NCBI GenBank assembly: GCA_005408345.1
Contig: SEMN01000173.1
Span: 248,001-312,000 of the forward strand
Direction: 5' to 3'
DNA from: Macquaria australasica
Lineage: Eukaryota; Chordata; Actinopteri; Centrarchiformes; Percichthyidae
DNA length: 64,000 nucleotides
Shown here: positions 46,999-59,689 of the stretch, in pieces
How the letters are laid out: every line of letters begins with the position of its first letter
Numbering within the stretch: the first letter of the stretch is position 1
Translations under genes and position numbers: made by a program
The notes under the pieces: model-generated
What the model was told of the DNA's origin: nothing
Databases searched by the model: none
The model's input: the letters and a program-made list of their open reading frames with translations, nothing else

Positions 46999-48202
46999 AC
47001 TCTTTAGTTTGATGTGTGACCTAAAATGTTTGCTACAAATACCACACTATTGCCAAAACTTAGTCTGGAGCATTGTAATACTCAGGGTTTTTTCTCTATT
47101 TAGAGAACATAAAAGGTCGACTAGCCTCTTTGCAATTTGGATTTTTTTTTTTTCCTTTTTATTAGTTGAAACCCTAGAGTTTTTCTGTGTCAGTAATTAT
47201 TAATAGGAAATGTATTTATAAGATAACATTTGAATAGTACCAGTGTCAGTCATGTAGTAAATCTATACTACAATAAACATTTGGTTGAATCCCCTCCATA
47301 GTCTGCCTGGTGATTAGATCCCTACACTGCTGCTGTTTTTGAGTATTATGACACATTAGAGACTCCAGTTTGTTCCTTCAAGCATCCAGACTCCTGTTCC
47401 CAGCTTCGTCCTAATGGTGCAGCTATGTAAGTTGATTACACCAAGGACCCCACGGGCCTGCAGCCAGACCAGCCACTGTGGAGTCTTCTGGGGACGCACA
47501 TAGCATAGCTGACATTCTTATCTCCCTAACCCACATCTCTAGCTGAGGTAATTTAAACTTTAGAAACCGCTCTTATCAGCCTCAGAATTTAATCTGGGGT
47601 CTGTAAGAGCCTTCTGGTGAATATCAGAATGGACGAGCGGTCTTTGCGGTGTCTTTCATGTTAACTCTAGCCGTGTTCATGATGTAGCAAATCCTTATCC
47701 CCTAAAGATCTCATCCCACTTACCACTAAAATAGATACTAATGTCTATTTGCTGATTGCACGAGTCAGCATGTACACAATATGGTACATTAGTTGCTCTC
47801 ATCACAGCTAGAATCCAACAATCCCTGCAATGTTAATGTTTCCTGTTGCAGCAGGGAGTTGGGATCAGGTTTCGAAGACATCATTGAATCAGGCAGTATT
47901 TTTTCCATAACTCAATCCTCCTATATCTGTCAGTTTGGACGAAATGCACTGTGGAGAGTGGGTGTTTGACCTGGATAGGCTGCTTCCAACTGGAGTGAGA
48001 AGCCTGAGAGCAGAAGGTCACACCGTCAGTGACTCAGTACGCCCGTGGGCTCTCTCTCTCACTCACTCACTCACTCTCTCACACACACATTATTTTCCTA
48101 ACTGGCAGTAGCTTCCAGGGTAAACACCTAATTGTGCTCCTCTTTTCTGTTTTTAAGCTCTCAGCACCGACCTTGATGCTGACTGATATTGAGTTATGTA
48201 AA

Positions 48203-48215
48203 GGGGGGGGGGGGG
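48203..48215. repeat. Poly-G run
   Basis: Thirteen consecutive G. Confidence 0.95.
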
Positions 48216-48761
48216 TAGCATGTTATTTTTAAATCTAAAGAGATTGTGTTTGAACAGCGCACACAGACTATTGTGTTTCAGTTAGCGAGGCAATGGAGGA
48301 ACAAAAACAACATGTGTAATAGTCACCTTACATAACACTCTTGAATACACAGGCAGAGCGCAGAGGATTAAAATATACACACCTGGGTATTTTAATGGTA
48401 CAGGTAATGTTGCATAAGCACTTAAATATCCCAAAATATCATGAGTTGAGATTGATCAGCGAACAGTGATGAACCTCATTTGTGAACAATGCGTCACCAT
48501 GTTTGTCTGCTCACTGCTCAGCGTTTTGTAACTCGGATGTTAGATGCTGTAAACGCCCAATAAATATAAATAACATCCAAATTCATTTAGTCATGATGTT
48601 GGTAATGAGATGAGAACATCTTTATTATAGATCAGTATTGGCTGAATTTCAAATCAACCATGATCTCTGTTATATTTAGATCTCTATTTAGATCTCTGTT
48701 TTTTTTTAACACTATTTGTTTACGCACACCATTTTTTGTATTATGAACATCAGATATTACT

Positions 48762-49190
48762 TAAAGGAATTGTTTGGTATTTTGGGAAATACGATTATTA
48801 ACTTTCTTGCTGAGAGTTAGATGAGAAGATCGATACCGATATATATGTTTTCTTTGCTTAGCATAAAAACTAGAAACGGGGGGGAAACGGCTAGCCCGGT
48901 TCTGTCCAAAGATAACAAAATCCATCTACCAGATTAACACATTCAATCTGTAAAAACACTGAGGTATAAAAACAAGTTGTGAGAAATGACAAATTAATGA
49001 GCTTTAGAGGTGCTGGAAGACAATTATTGTGACCTTTGGACAGAGCAGAGTAGCTGTTTCCGGTCTTTATACCAAGCTTAGCTACGTATTTACTGTGCAC
49101 ACATGAGAGTGGTATCAATCTTCTCATATAACTCTCAGCAAGAAAGCAAGCGAGCGTGGCTTCAAAATTATTTTAATTTAACCCTTGAGG
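48762..49190. mobile_element. Fold-back (inverted pair) element, family copies 2 and 3
   Basis: The left arm (about 48765-48930) has TATTTTGGGAAATACG, TTGCTGAGAGTTAGATGAGA and GGCTAGCCCGGTTCTGTCCA. The right arm (about 49010-49180) has the same landmarks in reverse complement (GACAGAGCAG, AGAGTGGTATCAATCTTCTC, ACTCTCAGCAAGAAAGC). The two arms, of roughly 170 bp each, face each other across about 80 bp and could form a large hairpin. Confidence 0.7.
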
Positions 49191-49200
49191 AGAAGTAATA

Positions 49201-52200
49201 TTTGTAAAAAAACAAAACAAAACCATGAAGTCAGGCTTTGCTCTTGTGAATTAGCACGTTGGCAGCTTAAACATTAATGTTGCAGACCAACAGTTTGTCC
49301 GTTTGTACATCATTCTTATTACTATATACTGTAAGTTGACATATGGGTCGACGTGGGTTAAGGAACGATAACTTAATGTCCTGAGGAATGTGAGAGTGAG
49401 ATGTTTCCTCAAATGTGATCCTCACGTCCATTTGAATTATGTAAGATTATATTTTTTTTCTTGTATTTCAGACAGGGAGACAAGGAATGGTTAGGCAGTA
49501 TGTTTCTGATGTGCTGTGCTGGTGCTTTGCTGACTTCAGCACAGATGGTGTGAGGATTTTAGTATAAAAAAAATCAACAAAAACCTTCATAAAACTTCCA
49601 AACTTTGTATAAAGTATTGCACTAAACTGGGCACTTACACAAGCGTAGTATGCACAGCACGACCAGTATAAGCTTGCTGTTTTAGGCTGTTTGTTACCAC
49701 CTATAGGCCATGCAGGTTTAGGTAATTTCCCACTGAACCTATGTCGTGTAAAACTACTGTGATACAAGCGAGGAGTCAGCAGCACATTAGCCTGTGTGAC
49801 CACGTTCCAATTATAATTATTATAAACTATCGCAGAGGATAATAAGAGGATACTTGCACAACCCGTGGGCAGTGAGACTCAGCTAACAGTGTTACTCTGA
49901 CATTTCACGCAGTAAGATAGACCCAGGAGTGTTTGGTCCAATTAAGTGGCTTGCTGTAGCTAGCAGGTTGTGTACCTATTAACTTTGGCACTGTGGTCTT
50001 CACTGAAGGCTGTGGCTGTCTACTCTGTATAAAGGGTGCAATTTGGACTATATATTTGCTGGGGGAAGTCTGTTTTTAACTCCTGTTTGTCCAATCTTCT
50101 GTGCAGAATATAAAGGAGGGAAATTATGCCACATGTACCATTTCTGGAGAAGGCCGTGCTCTCATCACAGTGTTTTGAATTGACATCTCTGTAATGTAAT
50201 CATGTATTACTGTATGTTGTGATGGCTTCCAGACTGTACGACCAGCATGCACATAAGAAAGATATGTGTTGATGATGTTGATCTGGTCTCCAAACTGCAA
50301 TTTGATGGAGGAGTTGTCTGCTGATATTACATATGGCCCATGATAATTACATTACAGGTCGTCCCCCAGTAAAACTAATCCAGTTCAGACTTCCTCCGCA
50401 GACTCTTCCAAGCAGGACGTCTGGCTCTTCAGTATCCTCTTCATTGTGGGAATACTGGGTCTCTGTATTTCTACAGGCTAATAGCTTGTATTTATTCATT
50501 TGTATAAAAACGTATAGCATATGTTAACTTAGCAGCCAGCCACAGGCAGTTGTTTCATGATCAAGGCCAATGGAGATGGCCGATACCGTTCTGTTTATAG
50601 AGCTTGTGTTGTTTTGGGAAGCAGGATATTGTGTGATCATACACCTACTTGTGAGGTGTTGTTTTGCAAGGTGAAGTGCAGCTTGGAAACTAAAACGTGG
50701 CCCAGTTTTCTGTTGTTGACAGTAACAATATGTAACACAGACCACTGTATGTTGAAATGCGTGGATCATAACCGCTGGAGTCCGATGATTACAAGTAAAG
50801 AATGTAACTCCTCTTCAAGTAGAATAAATTTGTATGTGGTTTTGAATAATAGATGATCCCCTGAGGTGTCGTGGAATTATCTTTGCCTGACAACCTCCTC
50901 TGCAAGCAGACTATGGAAATGCACAGATTCGTTTTATGTTTGAAAAATGGGAAAGAAAATCTGTGAATAAGAAAAAGGGTTATGAAACACTAATCGACCG
51001 GATGACGTCAACACCTGTCTGATATTATTATTCAGCAACTGCATTTACATTTTACATTTTGGGTTTTCAGCTAATGCTCTCATCTAGAGCCATTTCCAGC
51101 TGAGTGTAACCATAAGCTCACATTTCTGAATCACCAACATTACAAGCAGCTGGTAGTAATGTGGGCCAGGGTCAGAGCCACAGCTGACTGATAATAGTCT
51201 CTCTTGAATAGTACAAACAGTAACAGAAAACAATTATTTTGATAATTACACTGTTACAATGATCAATCAACAGGTTACAAATTGCTGGTTTCTAACTGAG
51301 AAGGGAAACGGGAAAGGATTATTTTTGTTATTTTTATTTTACCTTTTAAGCAATAGATCGAGAGCCAGGCTGTCTTTGTCTCATCTAACTCTCTGCAAAA
51401 AAAAATGAATACATTTTATTCCAAATATATTGATTCCTTTAATACTATGTACTATACTTAATTGTCAAAATAGGTGAAAAAGATGCAATGTTTGAGGTTT
51501 TGTGAGATTTTAGGGTACAGTATACACCTCAGTACACTACAGTTTTACAGTGCTAATTTAAATTGTTCATGCCTTGCAGATAAAACAATCTCTGAATCAC
51601 TGCTTCACTAGCGTGCAAGATTCCTTGTTTTGCCAGTCAATGATATCTGATTTTCAAAAACTTAAGCCTCTCTGTTTGTTAGTAGTAATTATGTCTTTCA
51701 AACACTGCTTCCACACAACCAGCCTTGCATACTAAGGCTGAATAGCTCCTGATTGGAACAATAAACAGCCCAGACAGACAGTTTAAGTCAGGTTAACACT
51801 CTGACCAAACTCTAATCTGCTGCTCCTTGATCGCCTAAAAAAGATTTTTGTTTTTTCAAATTCACCAGGATTTTAGATCAGCTGATGGAGTTTATAAAAC
51901 CAGAACAAATGAAACATACAGGTCATGATTACATACAACTTTTCAGCAGTTCCAGAAGAGACTTGATACTCAGCCATCTCTCTTTGGAATCAACCACTCA
52001 TCACTTCTAGGCTTGAAAGCTGGCTGTTAACAGTTGGCAAGGATCAAACTGATCCTTGTTCATGGAGAACAACAGCTGTGGTCATCTTGAACTCTTGTTC
52101 AGCATAGTAGATGCCAGTAGTGACTGTATTTACTGCAAAACATCTAGAAACTTCTCAAAACACTGGTACAACATACTGTACCTGTACTGTACACATTTGC

Positions 52201-53600
52201 TGTGTATCTGTATGATCAGTATGTTCCAAACATTCATATTTAGTGGGGATAGTTATATTGTATAGGATATAGTTAAATACAATGTGCTATAATGCTATAG
52301 TATTTCATATCGCACCTTTTTTGAGTATATATCAAAAATATGGCAGGCTGGACTATGGCTTCGATAAAGCGGGGGATGCAAATTCCTCAGCAGTGTTTTA
52401 CTCAAACACACAGGTTTTGAATTTTGACCAGAGCAGCCGGTGGAGGGAGTGTAGAAGGGGGGTGCCGAGAGGGATTTTGAAAGGTTGGCGACAAACAGGG
52501 AGCAGCCTCCTGGATGGGTCAGTGAGGCTGACAGAGCACAGACGCAGGGCATTCGCGAGGGAGCTGAGATAGTTTGGATAGATTATTAAAGCTTTGACAT
52601 GGAGTTGGGCAATCTTCAGCTTTGTGTAGATCACACAAATATTGTGTCTAGTAAGGAGTCATTAATGTCTACTAAACCTTTTCACTTCCTCAAGTCTCCA
52701 TGGCTTCATCAAAACAACTAACCACATGACAACTGGACTCACAGCCCTGTCTTCTCTCTTATTTTCTCAGCTCGGCACAAGTCAAAAACTCAATAAAGAT
52801 ATGATGTGTTTCTATTAGCTTGTTTTTGGTTTGTTTTGTTTTGCTGTGTTGAAATGTTTTCCTACTTGGAAATCTCGTCGTTCGGAGGCTCTATGGGAGT
52901 TCGTGTCAGAATTGAAAGTCCTGGCTGTTTGCATTTATGAGGCTCATACGAACCAAAGTTGACCTCAGCCAGGGTGGAGTAAACATCTGTTTTTGTGTGA
53001 CACTTGCACAGATGGCCTGTTGAGCTCTCAGTCTGAAATGAAGATGTCATCGCCCTGCTCAAACAGTAAATGTTTGATTTGGGCATTTAGCCTCTTAGCT
53101 CATAGTGGTCTTTTGTGACAGTAAACCATCTGACTCACTCTGTTGGCATGAGTTGTAGACTGACTCTTGCGTCAGTGGTGTTTGGGGGGGAAGTGAAAGC
53201 GTGTGGTATGTTTGTACTAATCATCTATTCTCTGGCTGTCTTTGAACAGTATTGCATTTAACTATTAAACACAACACTGAATCTAACTTGGCTGTAGAAG
53301 TGACAACACATTCTAAGTTTGATGTATATTTTTACATTTTGAGACTTGATTAATCCATTCAGCTCAATTAAGTGTGTGTTAATTTACAGGGATGATCTGG
53401 ATGCATGATTTGTCTTTTTTTACATGTGAATCTTAACTTTAGACTCCAGCAATCTCTCCTCGCTCGCTGTCATCTTATCTTTAAAATTTTGCCGCTTTTT
53501 TCACTGACAGACCTGTTTCCTCTTTTTCTCGACAAACGCCTACTTCCTCCTTCTGTCCGTCTCTCTCACCACTCTCTTGGTCGCTCTTTTGCCTGAGGCG
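49201..53600. other. Non-coding segment
   Basis: No supportable exon. A minus-strand fragment of the same repeat family as 48762-49190 lies at about 51355-51400 (GAGCCAGGCT...TCTCATCTAACTCTCTGC). A somewhat GC/CpG-richer block with no recognisable function lies at 52430-52570. Confidence 0.55.
51355..51400 (-). mobile_element. Fragment of the 46.6/48.8-kb repeat family
   Basis: AGAGCCAGGCTGTCTTTGTC followed by TCATCTAACTCTCTGC reads, in reverse complement, as the AGAGTTAGATGA...CCTGGCTCT landmarks of the family with an internal deletion. Confidence 0.5.
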
Positions 53601-55109
53601 AAGCACTGCACACACCGTTTTTCAAGTCTTTGTCTATGGCTTATGATGCTGGAGGCACTTCACTTGCAGGCAGATATTAAAGTTGCTTAGAAAAGAGCTG
53701 CCTTCTCTCTCCACTTTAAGCAGCTGTTTGCACACGAAGCAGGTTGACTGGGAGAAGAACTAACAAGCCTGTTGGCTGTCAAGTTTTCCGGGTGAGTCCT
53801 CACGTCTTCATAGTGTTTTTTTACTCTTTCTTAACGGTACACAGGATGCAGTAGGCCTCAGGGTGCGGCTCTGTGCACTCTCCTGCCTCCTCTCCTCTCC
53901 AGTGTGTCACCAGTGGGCACGAACATTGTGGTTAGATGTTTGCAGTCTGGAGCAGTGAATGTCTTACTGTACATGCTTGTTGGCTGATCCGAGATGGGAC
54001 TCGGTGTGGGTTTTCCACGTCTAACCAGAGAAGAATGGAAATGTCAAAGAACGGATGTGTTTTAAGACAGTTGAGCGTTGTGGCCTCATGGTTTGGGGGG
54101 GATGGAAATGCGGTGTCAGTAGTTTATGATTTTGGAAGGGATAAAGAAAGAGCATACTTACACAGCTGATAAATCTGCTGCATTGGAAAGTAATTACTTG
54201 GCAATATTACTCGGTTCCTTCGCAATACACATGGATTAGTTGTGTGCCTGTAGGCCTATTTTTGCCTTGCATTTTCTTTTCCTCTGGCTAGTGTCTTCTT
54301 TTTTTTGTCTCCTCGTCTCTAAATGTTCCAGTGTTTTGATTATCTGGGTTTGCAGAATGCCATCCAAGTACCTCTAATTGTTTCTGACTCACTTGTTTAC
54401 CTCAAATTGCTGGCTTGCTCTGCTCACAACACACTATTTAGGCTATGCTTGTACCTTGTTCAACAATACGCTGTAGCTCCATGTTTCACTGGTTCTCCTG
54501 TGTGTGCAGATTTATGTTTCTAGACACACACACTGTAGATTCAGCTGTATACAGTGTGTGCACAGCATAAGTGTAAGAGTCGACTTGGCGTCCTCTTATT
54601 GGGCTCATGCCTCAGTGGGAGGTCGGTTGGCTGCTGTTGAGAGTTGTTACGAGCTGCAGGTACCGACGTTTGACAGGATATCCTGGTTGCAGCAGTGTAG
54701 TAAGAACCAGTGCGGGTTTGTGACACAAAGAGGCCTGCTAAGAGTCACACAGAGAGAAGTCAGCAGGCTGTTGTGATGCTTGTCAGTCAGTCAGTCTAAT
54801 CTCCAAACTGTAGAGAGGATGCCATACTGAATTCACAAAAAAAAAAAACCATGTCCTCATTTGAAGCTTTGTTGCTTGTGTGAGGAAGATTTTTGGTCGG
54901 AGTGTTTTCTTGGTATATTATTTGTATGTAGATGCATGTTAAGTTTCTCAGAGCATGGCACTTCCTCCTTTGGTTGAATCTAGAAGCCATATTTCTAAAC
55001 CCTGACCCCCGCCTTCCTCCTTTTCCTTTTGTCTTCTTCCTTTATTTGTAGCTGTTTTGTCAGCCCTTTGTCTTAGAGCCAGCAGCTTTTCCTGTGGGCT
55101 GGCTGTTGG

Positions 55110-55112
<3 letters not shown>

Positions 55113-55144
<32 letters not shown>

Positions 55145-55155
55145 GGGGGGGGGGG
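55113..55155. repeat. (TG)n tract followed by a 12-base poly-G run
   Basis: About 15 TG units (55113-55141), then TT and G12 (55144-55155). Confidence 0.95.
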
Positions 55156-55249
55156 TAGCAGCATTTTTAAGATTCTTAGTTTCAGTGTACTCTTTCTGTC
55201 ATGCTTTACTCTTGGGACCATGGTGCGTTTCTGTTTTTAATATCCTTCA

Positions 55250-55400
55250 TCAGTGATTCCTAACCAGGGGTACCTGTACTCCAGGGGGTACTTCTGCAGT
55301 TGCCAGGGGGCTAAGTGGAAAGATTGTGGAGTAGCTCAACTAATTTGATAAAATAGAATTTACAATTTGATGAAGAACCAAAACAAATTCCCACATATTG
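55250..55400 (+). mobile_element. hAT-like relic, second copy
   Basis: It shares the order CAGGGGGTA, CTTCTGCAGTT, GTGGAAAGATTGTGGAG, CAACTAATTTGAT with 31637-31830. This shows a dispersed family with at least two copies here. The right end is lost or unrecognisable. Confidence 0.6.
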
Positions 55401-55868
55401 CGTCAATTATAACAGTTGAACAATGTTGTGATTAAGAGACTGTTAAAACTAGTTGGCAAACAGTAAAGGATAAAGGGTTTGAAATGTTCAGCTTCTGCCG
55501 GTGGTGGTAGTAGTACGAATGCAAACTTAACCAAACTGACCGAAACCCTGAAAGTTCAACTGTATGAAAAAAATACTGAAATATCCACTATTACATCCAC
55601 TTTTATTTTATCATTAGTTAACTAAAATCCAGTTTAAAATCAATTCAGATCAACACATCTGGGACATGGCAGGTGGTGTCAATGAGGGTCTACATCAGAC
55701 AAGTTCTACATGAGTGCTTCACCCTTAAGTTCTACGTGAACTGAATGAGAAACTTAACACCCCCTTAAAATCTTATTTTTGCCAACCTCCAGTGGTTTAA
55801 CCTCTCACCTTGCTGCCATGATGTACAGGTGTACTCCAAGGTGTGTAAGTAAACCATGACATCACTGT

Positions 55869-55935
55869 TGGGTGTGGTTAAAGGTGCAAAAGAGCAGACT
55901 TTTGACCACACCCATCAGTGTTGCTTGGTGTGGTC
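55869..55935. promoter_or_regulatory. Hairpin with three RUNX-type motifs
   Basis: TGGGTGTGGTTAAA (55869-55882) and TTTTGACCACACCCA (55900-55914) form an inverted pair, and a third TGTGGTC follows at 55929-55935. All three match the RUNX consensus YGYGGTY on one strand or the other. An enhancer role is inferred only from motif density. Confidence 0.35.
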
Positions 55936-55995
55936 AAAGGTGAAACAGGCAGTAAAAGACTGCTTTTCAGATTGATGTCAAATTACTCTTTGAGG

Positions 55996-55996
<1 letters not shown>

Positions 55997-56032
<36 letters not shown>

Positions 56033-56060
56033 TGTGTGTGCGTGTGCGCGCGTGTGTGTT
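55997..56060. repeat. (TG)n microsatellite with CG interruptions
   Basis: About 64 bp of TG with TT and CGCG interruptions near its 3' end. Confidence 0.95.
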
Positions 56061-57147
56061 TCTGGCATGCCGACACCTCTCCCAAAGGGTGTAACATGAC
56101 CATCCTGTGGCTAGTGTGTGTGTGTATGTGTGTGTAGGCGTGTGAAGGCGTCACGCTCAGAGCAACAATAACTCGGTCCTCTGCACCATGTCGGTGGCCT
56201 TTTGTCTCAGCTCTCAGATAAAAGAAGGTGCTCTTTTTGTAGGCTGTCACACACACTCTCACACACACGCAGGCCCCTCCAGCGAAGCGGGCCCTTTGTA
56301 GAGGCATCAGATGAAGAGCTAGAAGGGGTCCTTTTGAAATCCACCCAGCACATAGGTTATTACAAACACATACACAGACAGAATTCTGCATATTGTTGAA
56401 GTCCACATAATAAAGCATGAGTATGTACTTTCTCCCACACTCAAAATGCACATGATATTGTAAAACTTGATGGTGCACACACACTCTAAGCACATGAGAG
56501 CCTTAGTAGCTGGATGTGGAAGTTTAAGATGATTCATTTTTACAGTCTTGGATAAAGGATTTTGATTTGGCCTCATGCTGCTGCTAGCTTCATATGTGTG
56601 GTTGAAAGGGGCTAAAAAGGATTTTGTATTGCTAGCATGTTTGGTTTCCCAAATTTGGTTACATGCTGTTGCTGTTTATGACAATGATAGATTAAATTGT
56701 TCTCAAAACCATAATAATTGCAGCTTGAAATTGGGTATAAAATTGTTCGGAGTGAGTCAGGGTTTCTTAAGAAGTGGCTAAAGTACTAAACTTGGGCCCA
56801 CTTGGGTTTGATTGAGGTTATTTCTTTTTTTAAATTTTATTTATGGTTGTTGTTGTTTTTTAACTGTGGAGTCAAAAAATAGAATCTTGTCAGGGGAGAT
56901 ATTTGACCATATAAACGTCTTTCTGGAGATTAATGAGAGCAGTAGGTAGAACTGGAGGATTCACTGCAGAGTTCATAGTTTCTGAACAACAAATAATGTT
57001 AGAAAAGTATTTGAGCTCTTGGATCGTTGATAGTTGGCGGCAATTATTTCTCTGTTGGTACGAGTTCTCAAAAAAGTTGACAAATGATTAATGGGATCGA
57101 TTTAAAAAGGCCAATAAATTCTTTAGTGTTTGAACTAAGAGAAGATT

Positions 57148-57402
57148 CTAGGGAGTCGCACTCTTCCAGTTAAACTTTGATTCATATCATCAATTTTATA
57201 GTTTTGAACCAGGGCCTTTAGTGTTTGGATCAAGTAGCTTGTGAAAAACAAGTTGTGTTAAATTTAATAGCTACAGCTGTTATTTCAATGTGTCAGATAA
57301 ATATTTAATCAACGTTTTGATTCGGACTCTGAATCATTCATACCCAAAATTAAAGGACTCGGATCGGGATTGGGGCCTAAAAGGTTTGATTGGGACATCC
57401 CT
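57148..57402. mobile_element. 255-bp hAT-type MITE with 8-bp target-site duplication
   Basis: The element is flanked on both sides by the identical octamer AGAAGATT (57140-57147 and 57403-57410). The right end GGGACATCCCT matches the hAT terminal type AGGGATGTCCC in reverse complement. The left end CTAGGGAGTCGCAC is a decayed version of it. An 8-bp duplication is the hAT signature. There is no transposase frame, so it must have been moved in trans. Confidence 0.8.
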
Positions 57403-57964
57403 AGAAGATTCACTAGCACAGGTGATGAGAGATGCTTGAAAGCCTGAGAAAACAAGCCATTTGTAGTAAAGTTAATGTGACAGAGAAGGAAGGGGGAGAG
57501 AGGCATCAATAAAATGAATTTGTGGTCTGACACTAATATATATACGTATCATGTGTCAAAATTACTCAGAGAGAGCCCATGGGAGGTCTGAAGAGTAGCA
57601 TGCATCAGGCTGCTCCAAATTAATTGTCAATTAAATGCAAAAGCCTGAGGTCATACTGAAATCACCTAAAATTTAAACCATGACATATTTTGGAAAGAAA
57701 AAGAAGGATGACAATTTAGCAAACGTTTTAACAGTGGCTTTTCTATGCTTTAAAGTCTGAGGTTCATCAGGGCCGAGTGCTGGTTGGTCACACTGACATT
57801 GTCGGTAAAAACTGCTGCCTCATGTTCTCTCACCCCATTAGGGTTCATGGTAAAAGGTCCCCGGAGGAGCTGGCAGGAAAGGATGTGCTTTACTTAGATC
57901 ATGTTCCTCTTGATATTCAGGCCCCCAGTCTCACTCTCTTGTCTCCTCTCTCTCTCTCGCTCAC

Positions 57965-58220
57965 TCCAGCAGCAACTCCTTAAAAAGTTTTAATTAAACT
58001 TACTTCAAAGTGTTAAAATCCCTTAAATACTGCAAATAGGCATCTTCGTTTTTTTCACCGCGTTATGCCGGGGACGTTTTAATTAAAATTCTTTGAAAGG
58101 CGTCACATGCAATTAGAAAGAAGCTGTTGATGGATTCTTTAGCAGAGCTGGAAATGAAATGAGGCAAATGCCATATATTGCATAGTTGTACTGGAGGATA
58201 TGAATGACACCTCCAGTTGT
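57965..58220. promoter_or_regulatory. Candidate enhancer with paired TTTTAATTAAA sites
   Basis: TTTTAATTAAA occurs at 57988-57998 and again at 58077-58087, where it extends to the 12-bp palindrome TTTTAATTAAAA. A further GCAATTAGAAAG lies near 58110. These are typical homeodomain targets. The block is free of simple repeats and transposon features. The regulatory role is inferred. Confidence 0.35.
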
Positions 58221-59655
58221 AGAACTAGTCATTTTATTTTGTGAAACTGGATGTTATTTTGCGAATCACTTGTACTTCCAGCTTTTTGTTTCTCTATGTT
58301 GGATATGTTGTTCTTAAATTCACTTTCAGGTACGGGTTAGGAAGTGTTACGTTAAGCTTGCAGATACTGTGTCTTTCTTTCTCTAAGCCTCTTACTCTCG
58401 TTTCTCTTATTCTCTCCTCTCAAACTTTATCTTTTGCTCTTGTATCATCTTTTTTCTTCACTCTCTATCTGTCCTGCTTTTTTATCCTCTGTTGTATTTT
58501 CCTACATAATATGACCTTATTCCATTTATCTTAATCTGCTTTTAATGTCAGTATTTCATGTTTACTGTCTGTCACTATTACCTCTCACTCCCTTCCTCCC
58601 TCTCTGCCTCCTCATGTTCACTTGCATTTCTCACCTTCATCACTCCATCTCCTCTCTATCTCTTTCCCTCCCTCCTCCCTCTACAGACGATTTGACCCTC
58701 ACATTACACATTATGAATTATTGAGGTGAAACCCAGCACTCTTGTCCTGCCCAACAAATCACAGGCCTTCTCTCCTTCTCTGTTTCCTCTCCTCTTACCC
58801 TCTCTCCCCTCTTTATTGATGGTTTTGTTCCTTAATTTCAACCTCTGGCAGCAGATCAGATCACACGTTTCTGAGGGTAACATGAGATTTAGCTTTTTTT
58901 CCGCTCTTGTGGAGCTAATCCTGAAGAATTTTGGCCACTGTAAGCCAGCGGCACATGCCTCTCTGGTTACGGCAGGTGGGCGAGTGCTTGAAGACAGATT
59001 AACTGCACACATACACGTTCATAGATTACAATACCTTGCTGGAGTGGTTTTATGGTTTTGGCAGCATGTTATTGCCTGCAGTGCATTAGTGCAATTAAAC
59101 CAATGGAAGAATTATAAATGTGTGTCAAATGAATGAAAAAAGAGTGTGTGGAGTCTGGTTAATGTTTTTCATTGCCTGATTTATGTTCTTTTTGGTCAGA
59201 TTCTGCAAAAATAATACGTGCTGAGGAGAGAGAGACTTGGCAAGACATAGAGAAGAGATTGATGAAAGCACGAAACGTCGGATGCGGTGGACAAAATTAA
59301 TGAACAGAGGAAAAGAGGAAAGGAAGGAAGGGAGCCTGGTCAGATCCTGAAAATCTGACATTTCTTCTGCAAATAAAAAAAGATGGAGCGAGCTCTGTGT
59401 CTCGTTAGCCTGTTTAACCCTCTGGCAAAGCGAAGAATAAACACACACTCACTCACTCACACTCAACTTAACCAGGTTGCAGCAAATCACCTGCTCTGAC
59501 ATGATGAGCTCTGACAGCAGCTAGCTCGATAACAAGGCTCCATTTACACTGTGAGGAGGTTGCGACGAGATGCCAGAGCGACAGATTGGGATTTGATACA
59601 CAGCCCCCCAGGCTATAGTAAACACTCGTGATGACATGTAGAGAATATATGGAGA

Positions 59656-59657
<2 letters not shown>

Positions 59658-59687
<30 letters not shown>
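59658..59687. repeat. (CA)15 microsatellite
   Basis: Pure CA run of 30 bp. Confidence 0.96.

Positions 59688-59689
<2 letters not shown>

Larger units (their letters stand above)
45601..49200. other. Non-coding segment rich in repeats
   Basis: It contains a compound CA microsatellite (45665-45763), two related inverted-repeat elements (46637-46998 and 48762-49190) and a poly-G run (48203-48215). The 227-codon open frame across 45610-46293 is driven by the microsatellite and is not a gene. Confidence 0.65.
53601..57139. other. Non-coding segment
   Basis: No coding exon is supported. It contains a strong isolated splice-donor-like site (53792), TG microsatellites at 55113-55141 and 55997-56060, a 12-base G run, a hAT-relic copy (55250-55400) and a RUNX-motif hairpin (55869-55935). 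Confidence 0.55.

Noticed and set aside
52282..52572. 96-codon frame in a slightly GC-richer block
   Set aside because: No family resemblance, no flanking splice sites of quality, not protein-like on the N-terminal side.
55978..56493. 171-codon minus-strand frame
   Set aside because: Built on two TG tracts; no recognisable domain and no splice-supported context.
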